A stretch of DNA of 59,747 nucleotides from Phormidium sp. FACHB-1136 (GCF_014697375.1 NZ_JACJRS010000027.1:1-59747); one strand, 5' to 3'; counted from the first letter of the stretch, positions 1 to 9,651 are shown. Translations and numbers: made by a program. The notes: generated by a model from the letters alone, not told the origin.

Positions 1-2
1 AA

Positions 3-86
3 CGTATTGCGACTGATCTGCAAGACACGAGCGACGTGGCTCTTGCGCTCACCTCGGTCAACTGCGGCAACGGCCTTTACTCTTAA
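3..86 (+). CDS. 3' end of a gene cut by the window edge (unidentified)
   Basis: Frame 3 is open from the window edge to a TAA at 84-86 and gives 27 residues ending in VNCGNGLYS. The composition looks like protein (balanced codons, DLQDTSDVALALT before the Cys-Gly pair), whereas frame 2 closes almost at once. I do not recognise the family. The next gene is convergent. The stretch is short, so chance remains possible. Confidence 0.4.
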   Translation, partial: RIATDLQDTSDVALALTSVNCGNGLYS

Positions 87-217
87 ATCCACACTGTAGG
101 GGGCAGGCATCGGGGTTCAGGGGCGGAAACAACATCCCTATTCTGTCCTAATCAGTCTCCGGGCTGCAATAGACCTCAGGCATGGCGAATGACGCCGGGG
201 TGGGCCATAGGGAGTAT

Positions 218-1009
218 TTAGGATCCAGGGGCACCCACCACGGCAATCACCTGATCCTGATTGGTGGCGGCGTAGCTATTGGGGGGATAGCGATCCACAT
301 GGCGAAACAGAGCAATGGGCTTTTGCACCCGGCAAGTGTAAAACTCGACGATGACTTCAGCATCGGGCCGCAGCACCACCTTGGGGGAAAAGTCCTCCGG
401 CATTTTGGTGCGCCATTGCCAAGGGAGCTTAGGGGGAACGGCAGCTATGAAGCGATGGTGAGTCCAGCGGGCATAGCGGCCAAAGCGGCCAAACTCACGG
501 ATCTCGCGGATAAAAATTGAGGCGGAGAGGAAGGAGGCTAGGGATCCATCCCCCTCGATGCCGCCCATCAGGTTAGGGAGGGCACCCATGGGGTTAGGGG
601 ACTGATCCTTCGATGCCGATTCAATGGCCTCCTCTAGGCGTTCCGTGGTGCTCAACAAACCGGGCAGGGCGACGGTGGTGCCCATACCGCCCTCTTTGTC
701 TTGGCGCAGATAGGTGACCAATCGTATCCCAGGGGCTAACCACAGACCGGGCAGTTTCCCCAAAACCTCCGAAGGATCCAGGGTGCTCACAAACCAGCGG
801 CCTTCGGTGTTGGGGGCAGGTAGGTTCTCCTCCAGGTCATCCCCCACCCGAAACAGATCGCCCAGGGCATCTAAGGATCCTGGAATACTTTCGTCATCCT
901 CCGGCGCAGATTCCTTGGTCTGGCCCTCTGCCACAGGCAATACCAGCGTCTCACGAATCAACTGACTCACTTTTTGGACGGTTGGGAGGGGGTATCGTTG
1001 AAACGCCAT
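218..1009 (-). CDS. Conserved hypothetical protein (263 aa)
   Basis: A 263-residue soluble protein with no signal peptide or membrane segment. The N-terminal third is acidic (many D/E around residues 30-60). The middle holds a glycine-rich stretch that is probably flexible, and the C-terminal part is richer in aromatic and basic residues, with runs such as RFGRYARWTHHRF, and ends in short beta-like strands. I do not recognise a catalytic motif. The codon use matches the GC-rich core genes, so it is probably an ordinary lineage gene. It is transcribed alone, with 361 bases between it and the TPR gene upstream. Function unknown. Confidence 0.7.
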   Translation of the reverse strand: MAFQRYPLPTVQKVSQLIRETLVLPVAEGQTKESAPEDDESIPGSLDALGDLFRVGDDLEENLPAPNTEGRWFVSTLDPSEVLGKLPGLWLAPGIRLVTYLRQDKEGGMGTTVALPGLLSTTERLEEAIESASKDQSPNPMGALPNLMGGIEGDGSLASFLSASIFIREIREFGRFGRYARWTHHRFIAAVPPKLPWQWRTKMPEDFSPKVVLRPDAEVIVEFYTCRVQKPIALFRHVDRYPPNSYAATNQDQVIAVVGAPGS

Positions 1010-1370
1010 GGATGCCGTATCCGGCGGTTAGCCGAGAAGTGAGGGGGTAGATCCCGAATCCGATATCGCTGATGAGAGCGACTTCAGAGCGCCCCTAACC
1101 CTTGGAATATCCCAGGACGTGAAGCGCCAATCGAGGCTGGAGGGGATGCCACTGAGAATACCCCTAGGCTAGGGTAGAGCTCGTGCTCCCAGGTAAATAA
1201 CAATATTTCTACATTAATTTCCCTAGCCATCCGCACAATCTAGCGAAAATTAGCCATTCCTAAGGCCCATGGCTAAGACAAGCTGCCAAAGCTAAAGTGC
1301 GCCCCAGAGTTGTTGGCCCAGAGCGCACTCGCCATTATCTTAGATCCTACGTCTCAGATGCTAGCCAATC
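1010..1370. other. Intergenic stretch with one short inverted repeat
   Basis: There is no convincing ORF here. AGTGCGC at 1296-1302 pairs with GCGCACT at 1323-1329 across a 20-base loop, just downstream of the TPR gene on the minus strand. It could help end that transcript, but it has no T-run. The AT-rich part at 1195-1260 could hold the promoter of the minus-strand gene at 218-1009. Nothing else is seen. Confidence 0.3.
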
Positions 1371-1787
1371 CTAGGTCAGCCAACCCTTAACCCGCTCTAA
1401 GCTGGCCCAGCCCGGTTTGCGGCTGAGGCCATCTTCGATGTTTTGCAGCACTTCAGTACGGAGTTCTTCCGCCACGGTCATCACCTGTCCGGCAATTTCA
1501 ACGTGTTGGCGCACGCCCGGTTTGCCCGCATCGAGCATGGCTACGGCCAGATTGACGCGGCTTTGGGGATCCTGGGGGCTGAGCTTGACGGATTTCTGGG
1601 CGGCTTTGAGGGCGGAATTGGGCTTGTCGGTGAGCAGATAGAGCCAGGACAAACAGGCCCAGGCCGCCGCGCTTTTGGGGGCACGGTCGCAAATGTCTTT
1701 GAAAACAGGAATTAAATCGGCGGGTGCTTCCCCCGCTTTGTAGCGCTCAATGGCCGCATCGAACAGGGATTCAACGGTTTGGGTCAT
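1371..1787 (-). CDS. TPR-repeat protein downstream of the iscA-like gene
   Basis: A 138-residue all-helical protein. The middle (about residues 30-95) reads as tetratricopeptide repeats, with typical small and aromatic spacing (AWACLSWLYLLTDKPNSALKA, then a second unit with VNLAVAMLDAGK). Such repeats are protein-binding scaffolds. The gene starts 14 bases after the stop of the Fe-S assembly gene on the same strand, so the two are probably co-transcribed. That suggests, but does not prove, a role near Fe-S cluster work. There is no signal peptide, so it is expected to be cytoplasmic. Confidence 0.8.
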   Translation of the reverse strand: MTQTVESLFDAAIERYKAGEAPADLIPVFKDICDRAPKSAAAWACLSWLYLLTDKPNSALKAAQKSVKLSPQDPQSRVNLAVAMLDAGKPGVRQHVEIAGQVMTVAEELRTEVLQNIEDGLSRKPGWASLERVKGWLT

Positions 1788-1801
1788 GGGTTCGGTGGAG
1801 A

Positions 1802-2158
1802 TTAGGCCCCAAAGGATTTGCCGCAGCCGCAGGTTTGGCTGGCGTTGGGGTTGGTGAACTGGAAGCCACCGCCAATCAGGGCGTCGCTGTAGTCGAGCAT
1901 CATCCCATAGAGATAGAGCAGACTCTTTTTGTCGCAGACGACCTGGAAGCCGTCGTAGTCGTAGACTTCGTCGTGTTCGTTGATGTTGCTGGAGTCTTCA
2001 AAGTCCATGGTGTAGGACATGCCGGAGCAACCGCCCTGGCGCACCCCAACCCGCAAACAAAGAGCTTTTTCCCCCTGCTGCTGTTGGAGCGCCTTGACGT
2101 GCTTCAGCGCCGTTTCGGAGAGCAGAATGCCTCGAGTTTGTTCGGTGACCTGTGCCAT
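1802..2158 (-). CDS. Iron-sulfur cluster assembly accessory protein, IscA/SufA/ErpA type
   Basis: An A-type Fe-S carrier of 118 residues, close to the usual length of 105-120. The three conserved cysteines are present: Cys44 in GGCSGMSY, and Cys110 and Cys112 in the C-terminal CGCG. These bind iron or a cluster and pass it to apoproteins in the cytoplasm. The typical [12 protein letters not shown] stretch precedes the CGC pair. It is the first gene of a likely two-gene unit with the TPR gene. Which subgroup it belongs to (IscA, SufA or ErpA) cannot be settled by eye, so no symbol is given. Confidence 0.93.
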   Translation of the reverse strand: MAQVTEQTRGILLSETALKHVKALQQQQGEKALCLRVGVRQGGCSGMSYTMDFEDSSNINEHDEVYDYDGFQVVCDKKSLLYLYGMMLDYSDALIGGGFQFTNPNASQTCGCGKSFGA

Positions 2159-2525
2159 GACAACCTTAAAAATCGACTAGGAACTTTGGACGCAGACTTG
2201 GCAGAAGGTGGCCGCTATAGGCTTAGCGATTCACCATTCTAACGGTTAATGATGACCCTAGGGCGGGCAAATAATGTTTTGAAATCTAACACTTTTAAGG
2301 GGCAACCTTCGCGATTTCCCCCGGAACTTTCTATAGTTTACTCTGAGGCTTTCGTGGATCGTGGGGCTATGGGCCTACCAATGGGGGGGGTATCATTAAA
2401 CTCCTCTATGCCGATGGTTGCCTTTCGCCTATATCCCGCTGCCTATGTTCGCCGAATTGCGCCCCATTGCGGGGGAATCTCGCTAGGCTGTTATCCTAAA
2501 TTCTCCACCCTGAGCACCTTAGTCC
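2159..2525. other. Divergent intergenic region
   Basis: This separates the minus-strand iscA-like gene from the plus-strand gene at 2526 and should hold both promoters. An ORF can be read across much of it, but it overlaps the start of the next gene in another frame, and its composition does not look like protein. I see no strong hairpin, tRNA or repeat. Confidence 0.4.
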
Positions 2526-4184
2526 ATGACTCGATTGCCCCAAACGACCATCGACCGCCTGAAGCAATTACCCCGAGTGGCCAGTGTGTGGGAGGGCGAT
2601 CGGCGGCCCGTGAATGGCTTAGTAGAGGAGGACTCGAACCCCTGGAGCCGAACCGACCAGGGCGATCATAGCGACTGCATTCTTTGGGTGGATAGTGGTC
2701 AGGGTACGGTGCGCGGCATTACCATGGTCTCCTCCAGCAGTGGCTATGCGCCCATTGTGCGAACGCTGATCCAGGCCATCGAATCGCCCCAGAGTTCCCT
2801 GCCCCCGGCTCGCCCCAAGAAAATTGTGGTGCGGGATCGCGAGATCCAGTTTTACCTGCGGGGGGCTATCCAAGGGCTCGATATTGAAGTGGACTATGCC
2901 CCAGAACTACCGCTGATTGACGAGCTATTCAACGCCCTTCAGCAGGCTAGTCGCATGGAGGAGGCGGAACTGCCCGACCGCTACGGCAACGCCATGATCG
3001 ACCAGGCCATGGAGATTTGGGAACTTGGCCCCTGGCACAGCCTCAACGAGCAGCAGGTAATCGCCATTGAACTAAACGCCTGGGACATTGAAACCCTTTA
3101 TGTGTCGGTGTTGGGCATGGGTGGGGTGGAGTATGGCCTGCTGATGTATCGCACCCTGGATTCCCTCAAGCAGTTTCGGGATCGGGTGCTGATGGGGCAA
3201 CAGTCGCCCAAGCAGATGCAGGAGGCGTTCCTAGAGCAAGACTGCCTATTTGTGAACTTTGAACTGCTAGAGGATTCCCCCTCGGGTGGCCCCTTTGCGG
3301 CCCTGGGCTGGGCCAATGCCGCCCCCGATGCCGTGGATCCCATTTTTGGCAGCATTCACCCCTTGGAAGGTCTACGCAGTCAACTCGCGGATGAGGAAGG
3401 GGCCATTTTTCTGGTGGCTATGGAGGCGCTCCAACGGTTTTTGACCAAACATCGGTCGCGCCTAGAAAAGCCCCCCTACCCGGCCCTGCAAGGCAGCTAT
3501 CGGATTCCAAACCCGGAAAAAAGCCATGCTCCGGCCCTAAAGGTGACCGTCAAAACCCTGCCGGAGGTGACGGAAGAACTGCTAGAGCAAACCGAGAATG
3601 CCATCGGCGATGACGACGAGGTGCTCACCTTCCCAACCCTGCGCGACGACTATGTGCCGGAGGGGTCGATCATTTTACTCACCCAAATCCAGCGTTCCTG
3701 GCTCGATTTGGTGAAACGTGATCCCGTGGTGGCCTATGTGGATAACCCCGACCGCCCCCTGCCCAACCAGGCCACTCTGCCAGCGGTGATTATCCAAACC
3801 TCCCGCCCCAAGGCCAAAACCCTGATCCAAAATCTCAGGCAGGCCCAGGGCGTCAAGGCCATCTGCTTTAATCCGGGCCGTGATCCCTTCAATGGCACTA
3901 GCTTTGAACTGGGGCTGCTGCAAACGGGGGATGGGGAACTGCATCTCTTTGCCGAATACGACGATGGCCCTGGCCCTGATCAACAGCATTTGGCCCGGTG
4001 GGAACAGTGGCAAAAAGCCAGCCAAGGCTGCTGCGCCGTCGTCATCACCAGCGGCATTACCGGGCAGGCCAAGGGCAACCCCAGCATTAAGGACATCGTG
4101 GGCGTGTTTGAGGCCCGCCACCGCGCCCCCGCCGACCTCAACCTGCCGCCCTTGCTGTTGCAATATGCCGCTGAATGGGAGTGA
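2526..4184 (+). CDS. Conserved cyanobacterial protein, DUF6930-like
   Basis: A 552-residue soluble protein. The N-terminal part (residues 1-250) has the pattern I associate with the DUF6930 group: a short helix ending in SVWEGDRRP, then mixed alpha/beta segments. The C-terminal half (from about residue 370) resembles a second alpha/beta domain with an LILLTQIQRSW-type strand. No catalytic signature is visible. GC-rich codons match the neighbours. It is followed 83 bases later by argJ on the same strand, but nothing links the two functions. The family name is from memory and is only moderately sure. Confidence 0.75.
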   Translation: MTRLPQTTIDRLKQLPRVASVWEGDRRPVNGLVEEDSNPWSRTDQGDHSDCILWVDSGQGTVRGITMVSSSSGYAPIVRTLIQAIESPQSSLPPARPKKIVVRDREIQFYLRGAIQGLDIEVDYAPELPLIDELFNALQQASRMEEAELPDRYGNAMIDQAMEIWELGPWHSLNEQQVIAIELNAWDIETLYVSVLGMGGVEYGLLMYRTLDSLKQFRDRVLMGQQSPKQMQEAFLEQDCLFVNFELLEDSPSGGPFAALGWANAAPDAVDPIFGSIHPLEGLRSQLADEEGAIFLVAMEALQRFLTKHRSRLEKPPYPALQGSYRIPNPEKSHAPALKVTVKTLPEVTEELLEQTENAIGDDDEVLTFPTLRDDYVPEGSIILLTQIQRSWLDLVKRDPVVAYVDNPDRPLPNQATLPAVIIQTSRPKAKTLIQNLRQAQGVKAICFNPGRDPFNGTSFELGLLQTGDGELHLFAEYDDGPGPDQQHLARWEQWQKASQGCCAVVITSGITGQAKGNPSIKDIVGVFEARHRAPADLNLPPLLLQYAAEWE

Positions 4185-4267
4185 GAAATCGGCGTTGAGC
4201 AAGCATCCCAAGGCCGGGGGGCTTGGTATAATCCCCTGCAACACACCATCCATAAGGGAAAACGGCA

Positions 4268-5509
4268 ATGGCGGAGTGGCAGATGATTGAGGGCGGCGTC
4301 ACGGCTCCTAAGGGCTTCCAGGCATCGGGCATTACGGCGGGGCTGAAGCCCTCCGGTGCGCCGGATTTGGCCCTGATTTATTCCGAATGTGACGCCATTG
4401 CGGCGGGGGTATTCACCACCAGCCACGTTCGCGCCGCCTGTGTAGACTATTGCCGCCAGCGCCTAGAGGCCCGATCCAGCAGTCGCGCCGTTTTAGTCAA
4501 CGCCGGACAGGCCAACGCCTGTACGGGCAACCAGGGCTGGGTGGATACCGTAGACAGTGCCGAAGCCCTAGCCGCCGCCCTGAATATTTCCGCCGATGCC
4601 GTACTGATTGCCTCCACCGGGGTGATTGGCCAGCGGATCAAAATGGATCAGCTTAAGGCGGGCATTCCCCCCCTGGTGCAAGCCCTTTCCCCCACAGGTT
4701 CCGATGCCGCTGCGTCCGCCATCATCACCACCGACCTGGTGCCCAAAACCATTGCCATGGAAACCCTCCTCCACGACCGCCCGGTGCGCATCGGCGGCAT
4801 TGCCAAGGGGTCGGGCATGATCCATCCCAACATGGCCACCATGCTGTCCTTCGTCACCTGCGATGCCACAGTTTCCCCCACCCTGTGGCAGGATATGCTG
4901 CGCCGCGCCGCCGACCGTAGCTTTAACCAAATCACCGTCGATGGCGACACCAGCACCAACGATTCCCTGATTGCCCTGGCCAATGGCGAATCGCGCACCC
5001 CCGCCATCACCGACGAAGGCCCAGAGGCCGAGCAGCTTGAGGCCATGCTCACCGCCGTGTGCCAATACCTGGCTAAATCCATTGCCCGCGATGGCGAAGG
5101 GGCCACCTGTTTAATCGAAGTCACCGTCTCCGGGGCCGTCAACCAAGCCGCCGCGAACCAAGTGGCCCGCACCATTGCCGGATCCTCCCTAGTGAAATCC
5201 GCCATCTTTGGTCACGATCCCAACTGGGGCCGCATCGCCGCCGCCGCCGGACGGGCCGGGGTCACCTTTGACCAAGCCGATCTGCGGGTGCAACTGGGCG
5301 ACTTCCTACTCATGGAACATGGCCAACCCCTCGTCTTCGACCGATCTGCTGCCAGTGCCTACCTCACCCAGGCCAGCCAAGGCGAGTACCTGAAAACCGA
5401 CACCGTGGCCATCCAGGTGTCCATCGGCGATGGCCCTGGGTTTGGCCAAGCCTGGGGCTGCGACCTCAGCTACGACTACGTGAAAATCAACGCCGAATAC
5501 ACCACCTAA
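4268..5509 (+). CDS. argJ: Bifunctional glutamate N-acetyltransferase / ornithine acetyltransferase
   Basis: ArgJ moves the acetyl group from N-acetylornithine to glutamate (and can use acetyl-CoA), running the cyclic arginine pathway in the cytoplasm. The 413 residues fit the family. The self-cleavage site is plain: Ala190-Thr191 inside NMATML, with Thr191 becoming the N-terminal nucleophile of the beta chain. Other family landmarks are VLVNAGQANACTG (about 75-87), IASTGVIGQ (114-122), VDGDTSTND and the near-terminal GRIAAAAGRAG. The protein ends with the expected YVKINAEYTT. No damage is seen. Confidence 0.97.
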   Translation: MAEWQMIEGGVTAPKGFQASGITAGLKPSGAPDLALIYSECDAIAAGVFTTSHVRAACVDYCRQRLEARSSSRAVLVNAGQANACTGNQGWVDTVDSAEALAAALNISADAVLIASTGVIGQRIKMDQLKAGIPPLVQALSPTGSDAAASAIITTDLVPKTIAMETLLHDRPVRIGGIAKGSGMIHPNMATMLSFVTCDATVSPTLWQDMLRRAADRSFNQITVDGDTSTNDSLIALANGESRTPAITDEGPEAEQLEAMLTAVCQYLAKSIARDGEGATCLIEVTVSGAVNQAAANQVARTIAGSSLVKSAIFGHDPNWGRIAAAAGRAGVTFDQADLRVQLGDFLLMEHGQPLVFDRSAASAYLTQASQGEYLKTDTVAIQVSIGDGPGFGQAWGCDLSYDYVKINAEYTT

Positions 5510-5708
5510 GCACAGGGCTTGGACGGTGAATGGGCCATCGGCAGGGCTTGACTCCAAGATCAAACGCTCAAGCGTCATGCCATCTGGCTGCGATAGCAGT
5601 CCTCCATGATTTGTGAGCGATTGCAGGGGCGTAACCCTTGATAAGGCTGATCCTTAGTTCTTACGAATGGCCTAGGACTGCTCTATGTGGTGACTCTATC
5701 GCTGACCA

Positions 5709-7490
5709 CTAGGCGGTTACTTTGCCGAGGGCTTCCATGGCTTGGTGGGTGCTGAGGAAAACCCGTTCCGAACCGCCCAAATGGTCAACGAAGCCCGCCT
5801 TTAGGAGTTGATCCATCACTGGCCCCTTCACGTCGCTTAAATACACCGTCACTCCGGCTTCCCGCAGTCCTTCGATCAGGTTTTCGAGGGTTTCGAGGGC
5901 GCTACCGTCAATGTGGTTGATGGCACTGCAAATGAGCAGGAGGGAATCGGCACTGGGGTGATCGGCCACCGCGTACAGCAGGTAATCTTCTAGGTATTTG
6001 GTATTAGCAAAGTAGAGACTTTCGTCGATACGGATAGCGAGGACGTTGGTATAGGTCTGGACCTCGTGGCGTTTGATGTTGCGGAAATGTTCTGTATTGC
6101 CTACACGGCCCACTTCGGCAATGTGGGGCCGACTGGTGCGCCCCAGGTAAAACACCACAGAGGTGATGAAGCCGACGACAATCCCGGCTTCGATTCCCAC
6201 GATCAGCACCGCCATGAAGGTGATGATCAACACCCAGGCATCAGCCCGATCCGCCCGCCAGAGATGTTTCAGACTGTCGAAATCCAGCAAGTTCAGGACT
6301 GCCACTAGGATGACTGCGGCTAGGGCCGCTTGGGGCAGATAGTAGAACAAGGGCGTGAAAAAGAGGACGACCAGGGCAATCAGCAACGCGGTGATGATTG
6401 AAGCCAGCCCTGTATTGGCCCCCGCCGTGAAGTTCACGAAGGATCGGCTGAAGCCCCCGGTAACGGGATAGCCCCCGGTAAAGGCGGCTCCTAGGTTAGC
6501 GGCCCCCAGGCCAATGAGTTCCTGGTTGGCATCAATGCGCTGCCGTCGCTTACTGGCCAGGGATTTAGCCACGGCAATGCTCTCCATAAAACCCACAAAG
6601 CTGATGGTCAGAGCCATGGGCATCAGCCGCTGCCACAGCGAGATATCTAAGGGAGGCCGAGTCAGGGGCGGCAATCCGCTAGGAATTTCCCCCACGATAG
6701 CTACTCCAGATCGGCTATCCAACCCTAGTAGCGCCACCAGTAAAATCGTGGCTAAAACCACCAACAGTGGGCCACCCCGGCTGATCGGCGTGGCCCACAG
6801 GGGTGGAACCCCCCAGTCCTGGAGCAGTTTGGGCAGACGTTTCCCAAAAAACAGGAGCACTGCCATACTGCCTAGGCCCAGGCCCAGGGTGACGCCGTTG
6901 GTTTCTGGGATGGCCTGCACCAAGTGGGACAGGGTTGCAAAAAAACTTTCGGAGGAGGGAATCTTAACCCCTAGCAGGTGCTTAAACTGGCTGGCTCCAA
7001 TTACCAGGGCAGCAGCGTTGGTAAAGCCTACAATCACCGCGTGGCTGAGGAAGTTGACCAGAAAGCCCAGCCGAACGACCCCCATCACCACCTGGATAAT
7101 GCCAATCATGAGGGCCAAAGCCAAGGCCGCTGCGAGGTAGTCTGCACTGCCCGCCTCTGCCACCTGCCCCACACTGGTCGCCACCAGCAACGACACCATG
7201 GCCACTGGCCCCACCGCCAAGGCCCGACTGGTGCCCAGAGCGGCATAGAGCATCAGCGGCAAAATGCTGGCATATAGCCCCACCTGGGGCGGCAACCCAG
7301 CCAGCATGGCGTAGGCCATCCCCTGGGGGATTAGCATAATCGCCACAATCGCCCCAGCCATCGCATCGCCTACCAGGTCGGTGGACTGATAGTTCAATCC
7401 CCAATCCACAATGGGCAGGTAGCGACGCAGGGGTCTCAGCCAGGGGGAAGACGGAACGGCAGAGGCCGCTGGAGTGGGAGACTTGGCCAT
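5709..7490 (-). CDS. SulP-family anion transporter with C-terminal STAS domain
   Basis: A 593-residue inner-membrane protein. The first ~440 residues hold 10-12 hydrophobic segments, beginning with the SulP signature region (MAGAIVAIMLIPQGMAYAMLAGLPP). The last ~120 residues form a STAS domain (ADSLLLICSAINHIDGSALETLENL), which regulates transport in this family. Substrates in the family include sulfate and, for cyanobacterial BicA, bicarbonate with sodium. The sequence alone does not say which applies here. It is convergent with argJ, with 199 bases between the two stops. The length is normal and it looks intact. Confidence 0.92.
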   Translation of the reverse strand: MAKSPTPAASAVPSSPWLRPLRRYLPIVDWGLNYQSTDLVGDAMAGAIVAIMLIPQGMAYAMLAGLPPQVGLYASILPLMLYAALGTSRALAVGPVAMVSLLVATSVGQVAEAGSADYLAAALALALMIGIIQVVMGVVRLGFLVNFLSHAVIVGFTNAAALVIGASQFKHLLGVKIPSSESFFATLSHLVQAIPETNGVTLGLGLGSMAVLLFFGKRLPKLLQDWGVPPLWATPISRGGPLLVVLATILLVALLGLDSRSGVAIVGEIPSGLPPLTRPPLDISLWQRLMPMALTISFVGFMESIAVAKSLASKRRQRIDANQELIGLGAANLGAAFTGGYPVTGGFSRSFVNFTAGANTGLASIITALLIALVVLFFTPLFYYLPQAALAAVILVAVLNLLDFDSLKHLWRADRADAWVLIITFMAVLIVGIEAGIVVGFITSVVFYLGRTSRPHIAEVGRVGNTEHFRNIKRHEVQTYTNVLAIRIDESLYFANTKYLEDYLLYAVADHPSADSLLLICSAINHIDGSALETLENLIEGLREAGVTVYLSDVKGPVMDQLLKAGFVDHLGGSERVFLSTHQAMEALGKVTA

Positions 7491-7629
7491 AGGTCAATAG
7501 AATCAGGACGGGTTTATTTCTAGAATAGGCCATCTTAAGATTTATTGACCATCTGACTATCTAGGAATATAAAGTGGGGCATGGGATGGCGGGGAAAGTT
7601 GCTAGCCCAGTCATGCAGGCCGATTCTAA

Positions 7630-7671
7630 ACCCCGCAGGGGCAAGTGAATCTTGGCCATCGTCTGCGGGGT
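7630..7671 (-). terminator. Hairpin downstream of the citramalate synthase gene
   Basis: ACCCCGCAG at 7630-7638 pairs perfectly with CTGCGGGGT at 7663-7671. It lies about 50 bases past the minus-strand stop at 7718. A second short inverted repeat (GCCGCAG / CTGCGGC) sits at 7695-7710. There is no clear T-run, so intrinsic termination is possible but not certain. Confidence 0.4.
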
Positions 7672-7717
7672 AGCCCGTGGCCCCAGGGTGATTAGCCGCA
7701 GTCCTGCGGCCAAGTCC

Positions 7718-9550
7718 TTAGGCGGGGCGGGCGGTAACCAACGGGAGACTCGAGTTGGCGTCCGATGAGGTCGATGCGGCGGCGGCGCGATCTGGGAGAG
7801 AGGACGGGGGAAGTTCGCACTGTCCGGCCTCTAGCATCAGAGCCTCCAGCATCAGGCCATACTCCAGCCCTTCGGTGACGGCCTGGTAGGAGGCTTCGAT
7901 GATGTTTGTAGAAACACCCAGGGTTGTCCAGCGCTGGTGGCCGTTGCTCGATTCTACGAGCACTCGGGTTTTGGCCTCGGTGCCTGCACCGCTGTCGATA
8001 ATCCGAACCTTATAGTCCGATAGGTGAAACTGGGCAATGGCGGGGTAGAAGTTCAGCAACGCCTTGCGCAGAGCCGCATCCAGGGCGGCGACGGGGCCAT
8101 TGCCTTCGGCGGCGGTGAGGATGTCCTGGCCATTGACAGCGACCTTAATCGTGGCCATGGCTTGGCTGCTGTGGTCGGCCCCGTTGCCCTGAAGCTGGCA
8201 GTTGATGTAGAAGCCCCTGAGGTCGAAAAAGTGGGGCCGATCCCCCAGGGCTTCCCGCATCAGCAGTTCAAAGCTGGCCTCGGCGGCCTCAAATTGGTAG
8301 CCCTCGTGTTCGAGGGTTTTCAGGCGGGTGAGCAGTTGGCGAGAGGCGGGATCTTGGCGATCTAGGTTGAGCCCAAAGCTGCGGGCCTTAACGAGGACGT
8401 TGCTGAGACCCGACTGATCCGACACCACAATGCGGCGGCGGTTGCCCACCTGGGTCGGGTCGATGTGTTCGTAGGTTTTGGGATCTTTTTCCACGGCACT
8501 CACATGGATGCCACCCTTGTGGGCAAAGGCGGATCGCCCCACGTAGGGCGCATGGTCGTCGGGGGCGAGATTCACCACTTCGCTGACAAAGCGGCTGGTT
8601 TCCGCCAGGGTTTCTAACCGGGCTGGGGCAATGCAGGGGTAGCCCAGCTTGATCTGAAGGTTGGGGATCAGGGTACACAAATCCGCGTTGCCGCAGCGTT
8701 CGCCATAGCCGTTGATGGTGCCCTGTACCATGGTGGCTCCGGCCTCCACCGCTGCCATGGCGTTGGCCACCGCCACCCCGCCATCGTTGTGGGTGTGGAT
8801 GCCCACCTGGGGCCGAGGCGCTGGGAAAGCTTGGAGCCAAGCCTTCACCGCTGCCGTGATTTCGCCCACCTCCCTAGGCAGGGTGCCGCCGTTGGTGTCG
8901 CACAGCACCAGCCATTCTGCTCCGGCGTTAACCGCAGATTCTAGGGTTTGGAGGGCGTAGTCGGGGTTGGCCTTGTAGCCGTCGAACCAGTGCTCGGCGT
9001 CGTAGATGACCCGTCGCCCCTGGCTGCGAAAGTGGCGGATGGTGTCGTCAATCATGGCCAGGTTTTCGGCCAGGGTGGTGTTTAGCCCCACGGTGACATG
9101 CAAATCCCAGGACTTCCCAAATAGCGTGATCCACGTCGTCCCCGCTGCCAAAACGGGCTGAAGCAGGGCATCCTCTGCTGCCACTTTCCCCGGTCGGCGG
9201 GTGGAACAAAAGGCCGTCACCTGGGCCTGGGTGAGGGGATTATCCTGAATCTGGGCGAAAAATTGTCCATCCTTGGGGTTTGCCCCCGGCCAGCCACCCT
9301 CAATAAACGACACCCCCAGGGCATCCAATTTGCGGGCAATGCGTAGCTTGTCCTCCGTAGACAGGGCCAAGCCTTCCCGCTGGGCACCGTCCCGCAGGGT
9401 TGTGTCGTAAATGGCAATGACGGCCTGTTCCTGTAACCCCTGACCAATTCCACCGTGATGTTGAACCTCGTTCCCTTGAAACCCGTTGTCGTGTTGCACC
9501 ATTGCGTTCTTCCCCGCCACCGTAGGATGAGCACTGCCCACCATTGCCAT
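7718..9550 (-). CDS. cimA: Citramalate synthase / 2-isopropylmalate synthase-like (CimA type)
   Basis: A DRE-TIM metallolyase that condenses acetyl-CoA with pyruvate in the CimA group, the first step of threonine-independent isoleucine synthesis. Landmarks are IYDTTLRDGAQREG near the N-terminus (metal and substrate loop), SFIEGGWPGANPKD, the HTHNDGGVAVAN metal-binding motif and GYGERCGNADL. The C-terminal ~130 residues are the allosteric LeuA dimer domain. The N-terminus is uncertain: 46 residues precede IYDTT, about twice the usual number, and the first codons are made of a dispersed repeat (9517-9543). A later start is likely. The choice of CimA over LeuA follows from overall likeness and is an inference. 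Confidence 0.9.
   Translation of the reverse strand: MAMVGSAHPTVAGKNAMVQHDNGFQGNEVQHHGGIGQGLQEQAVIAIYDTTLRDGAQREGLALSTEDKLRIARKLDALGVSFIEGGWPGANPKDGQFFAQIQDNPLTQAQVTAFCSTRRPGKVAAEDALLQPVLAAGTTWITLFGKSWDLHVTVGLNTTLAENLAMIDDTIRHFRSQGRRVIYDAEHWFDGYKANPDYALQTLESAVNAGAEWLVLCDTNGGTLPREVGEITAAVKAWLQAFPAPRPQVGIHTHNDGGVAVANAMAAVEAGATMVQGTINGYGERCGNADLCTLIPNLQIKLGYPCIAPARLETLAETSRFVSEVVNLAPDDHAPYVGRSAFAHKGGIHVSAVEKDPKTYEHIDPTQVGNRRRIVVSDQSGLSNVLVKARSFGLNLDRQDPASRQLLTRLKTLEHEGYQFEAAEASFELLMREALGDRPHFFDLRGFYINCQLQGNGADHSSQAMATIKVAVNGQDILTAAEGNGPVAALDAALRKALLNFYPAIAQFHLSDYKVRIIDSGAGTEAKTRVLVESSNGHQRWTTLGVSTNIIEASYQAVTEGLEYGLMLEALMLEAGQCELPPSSLPDRAAAASTSSDANSSLPLVTARPA
9517..9543 (+). repeat. Dispersed GTGGGCACTGCCCAC-type repeat, diverged copy
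   Basis: This 27-base copy matches the core of the repeats at 56786 and 57530 in the same orientation, with a few changes (GATGAGCACTGCCCACCA). It lies at the annotated 5' end of cimA, so the first residues of that ORF (MVGSAHPTV) are repeat-encoded. Confidence 0.6.
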
Positions 9551-9651
9551 TCTCAGCTTAGCCAGCCTAGGCCAGTCCCTTTCGGTTTTGGCACGGGGGT
9601 GTCATAAAACGTAGATCTTCCCTAAAACCCATTTCCATAACACCGATTTTC

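Noticed and set aside
2249-2671. An open frame of 140 codons overlapping the DUF6930-like gene
   Set aside because: It overlaps a better gene in another frame, and its residue composition is unlike a folded protein.
3675-4268. A 197-codon minus-strand frame over the DUF6930-like gene
   Set aside because: It lies opposite a clear gene; GC-rich DNA gives long antisense frames, and no motif is visible.
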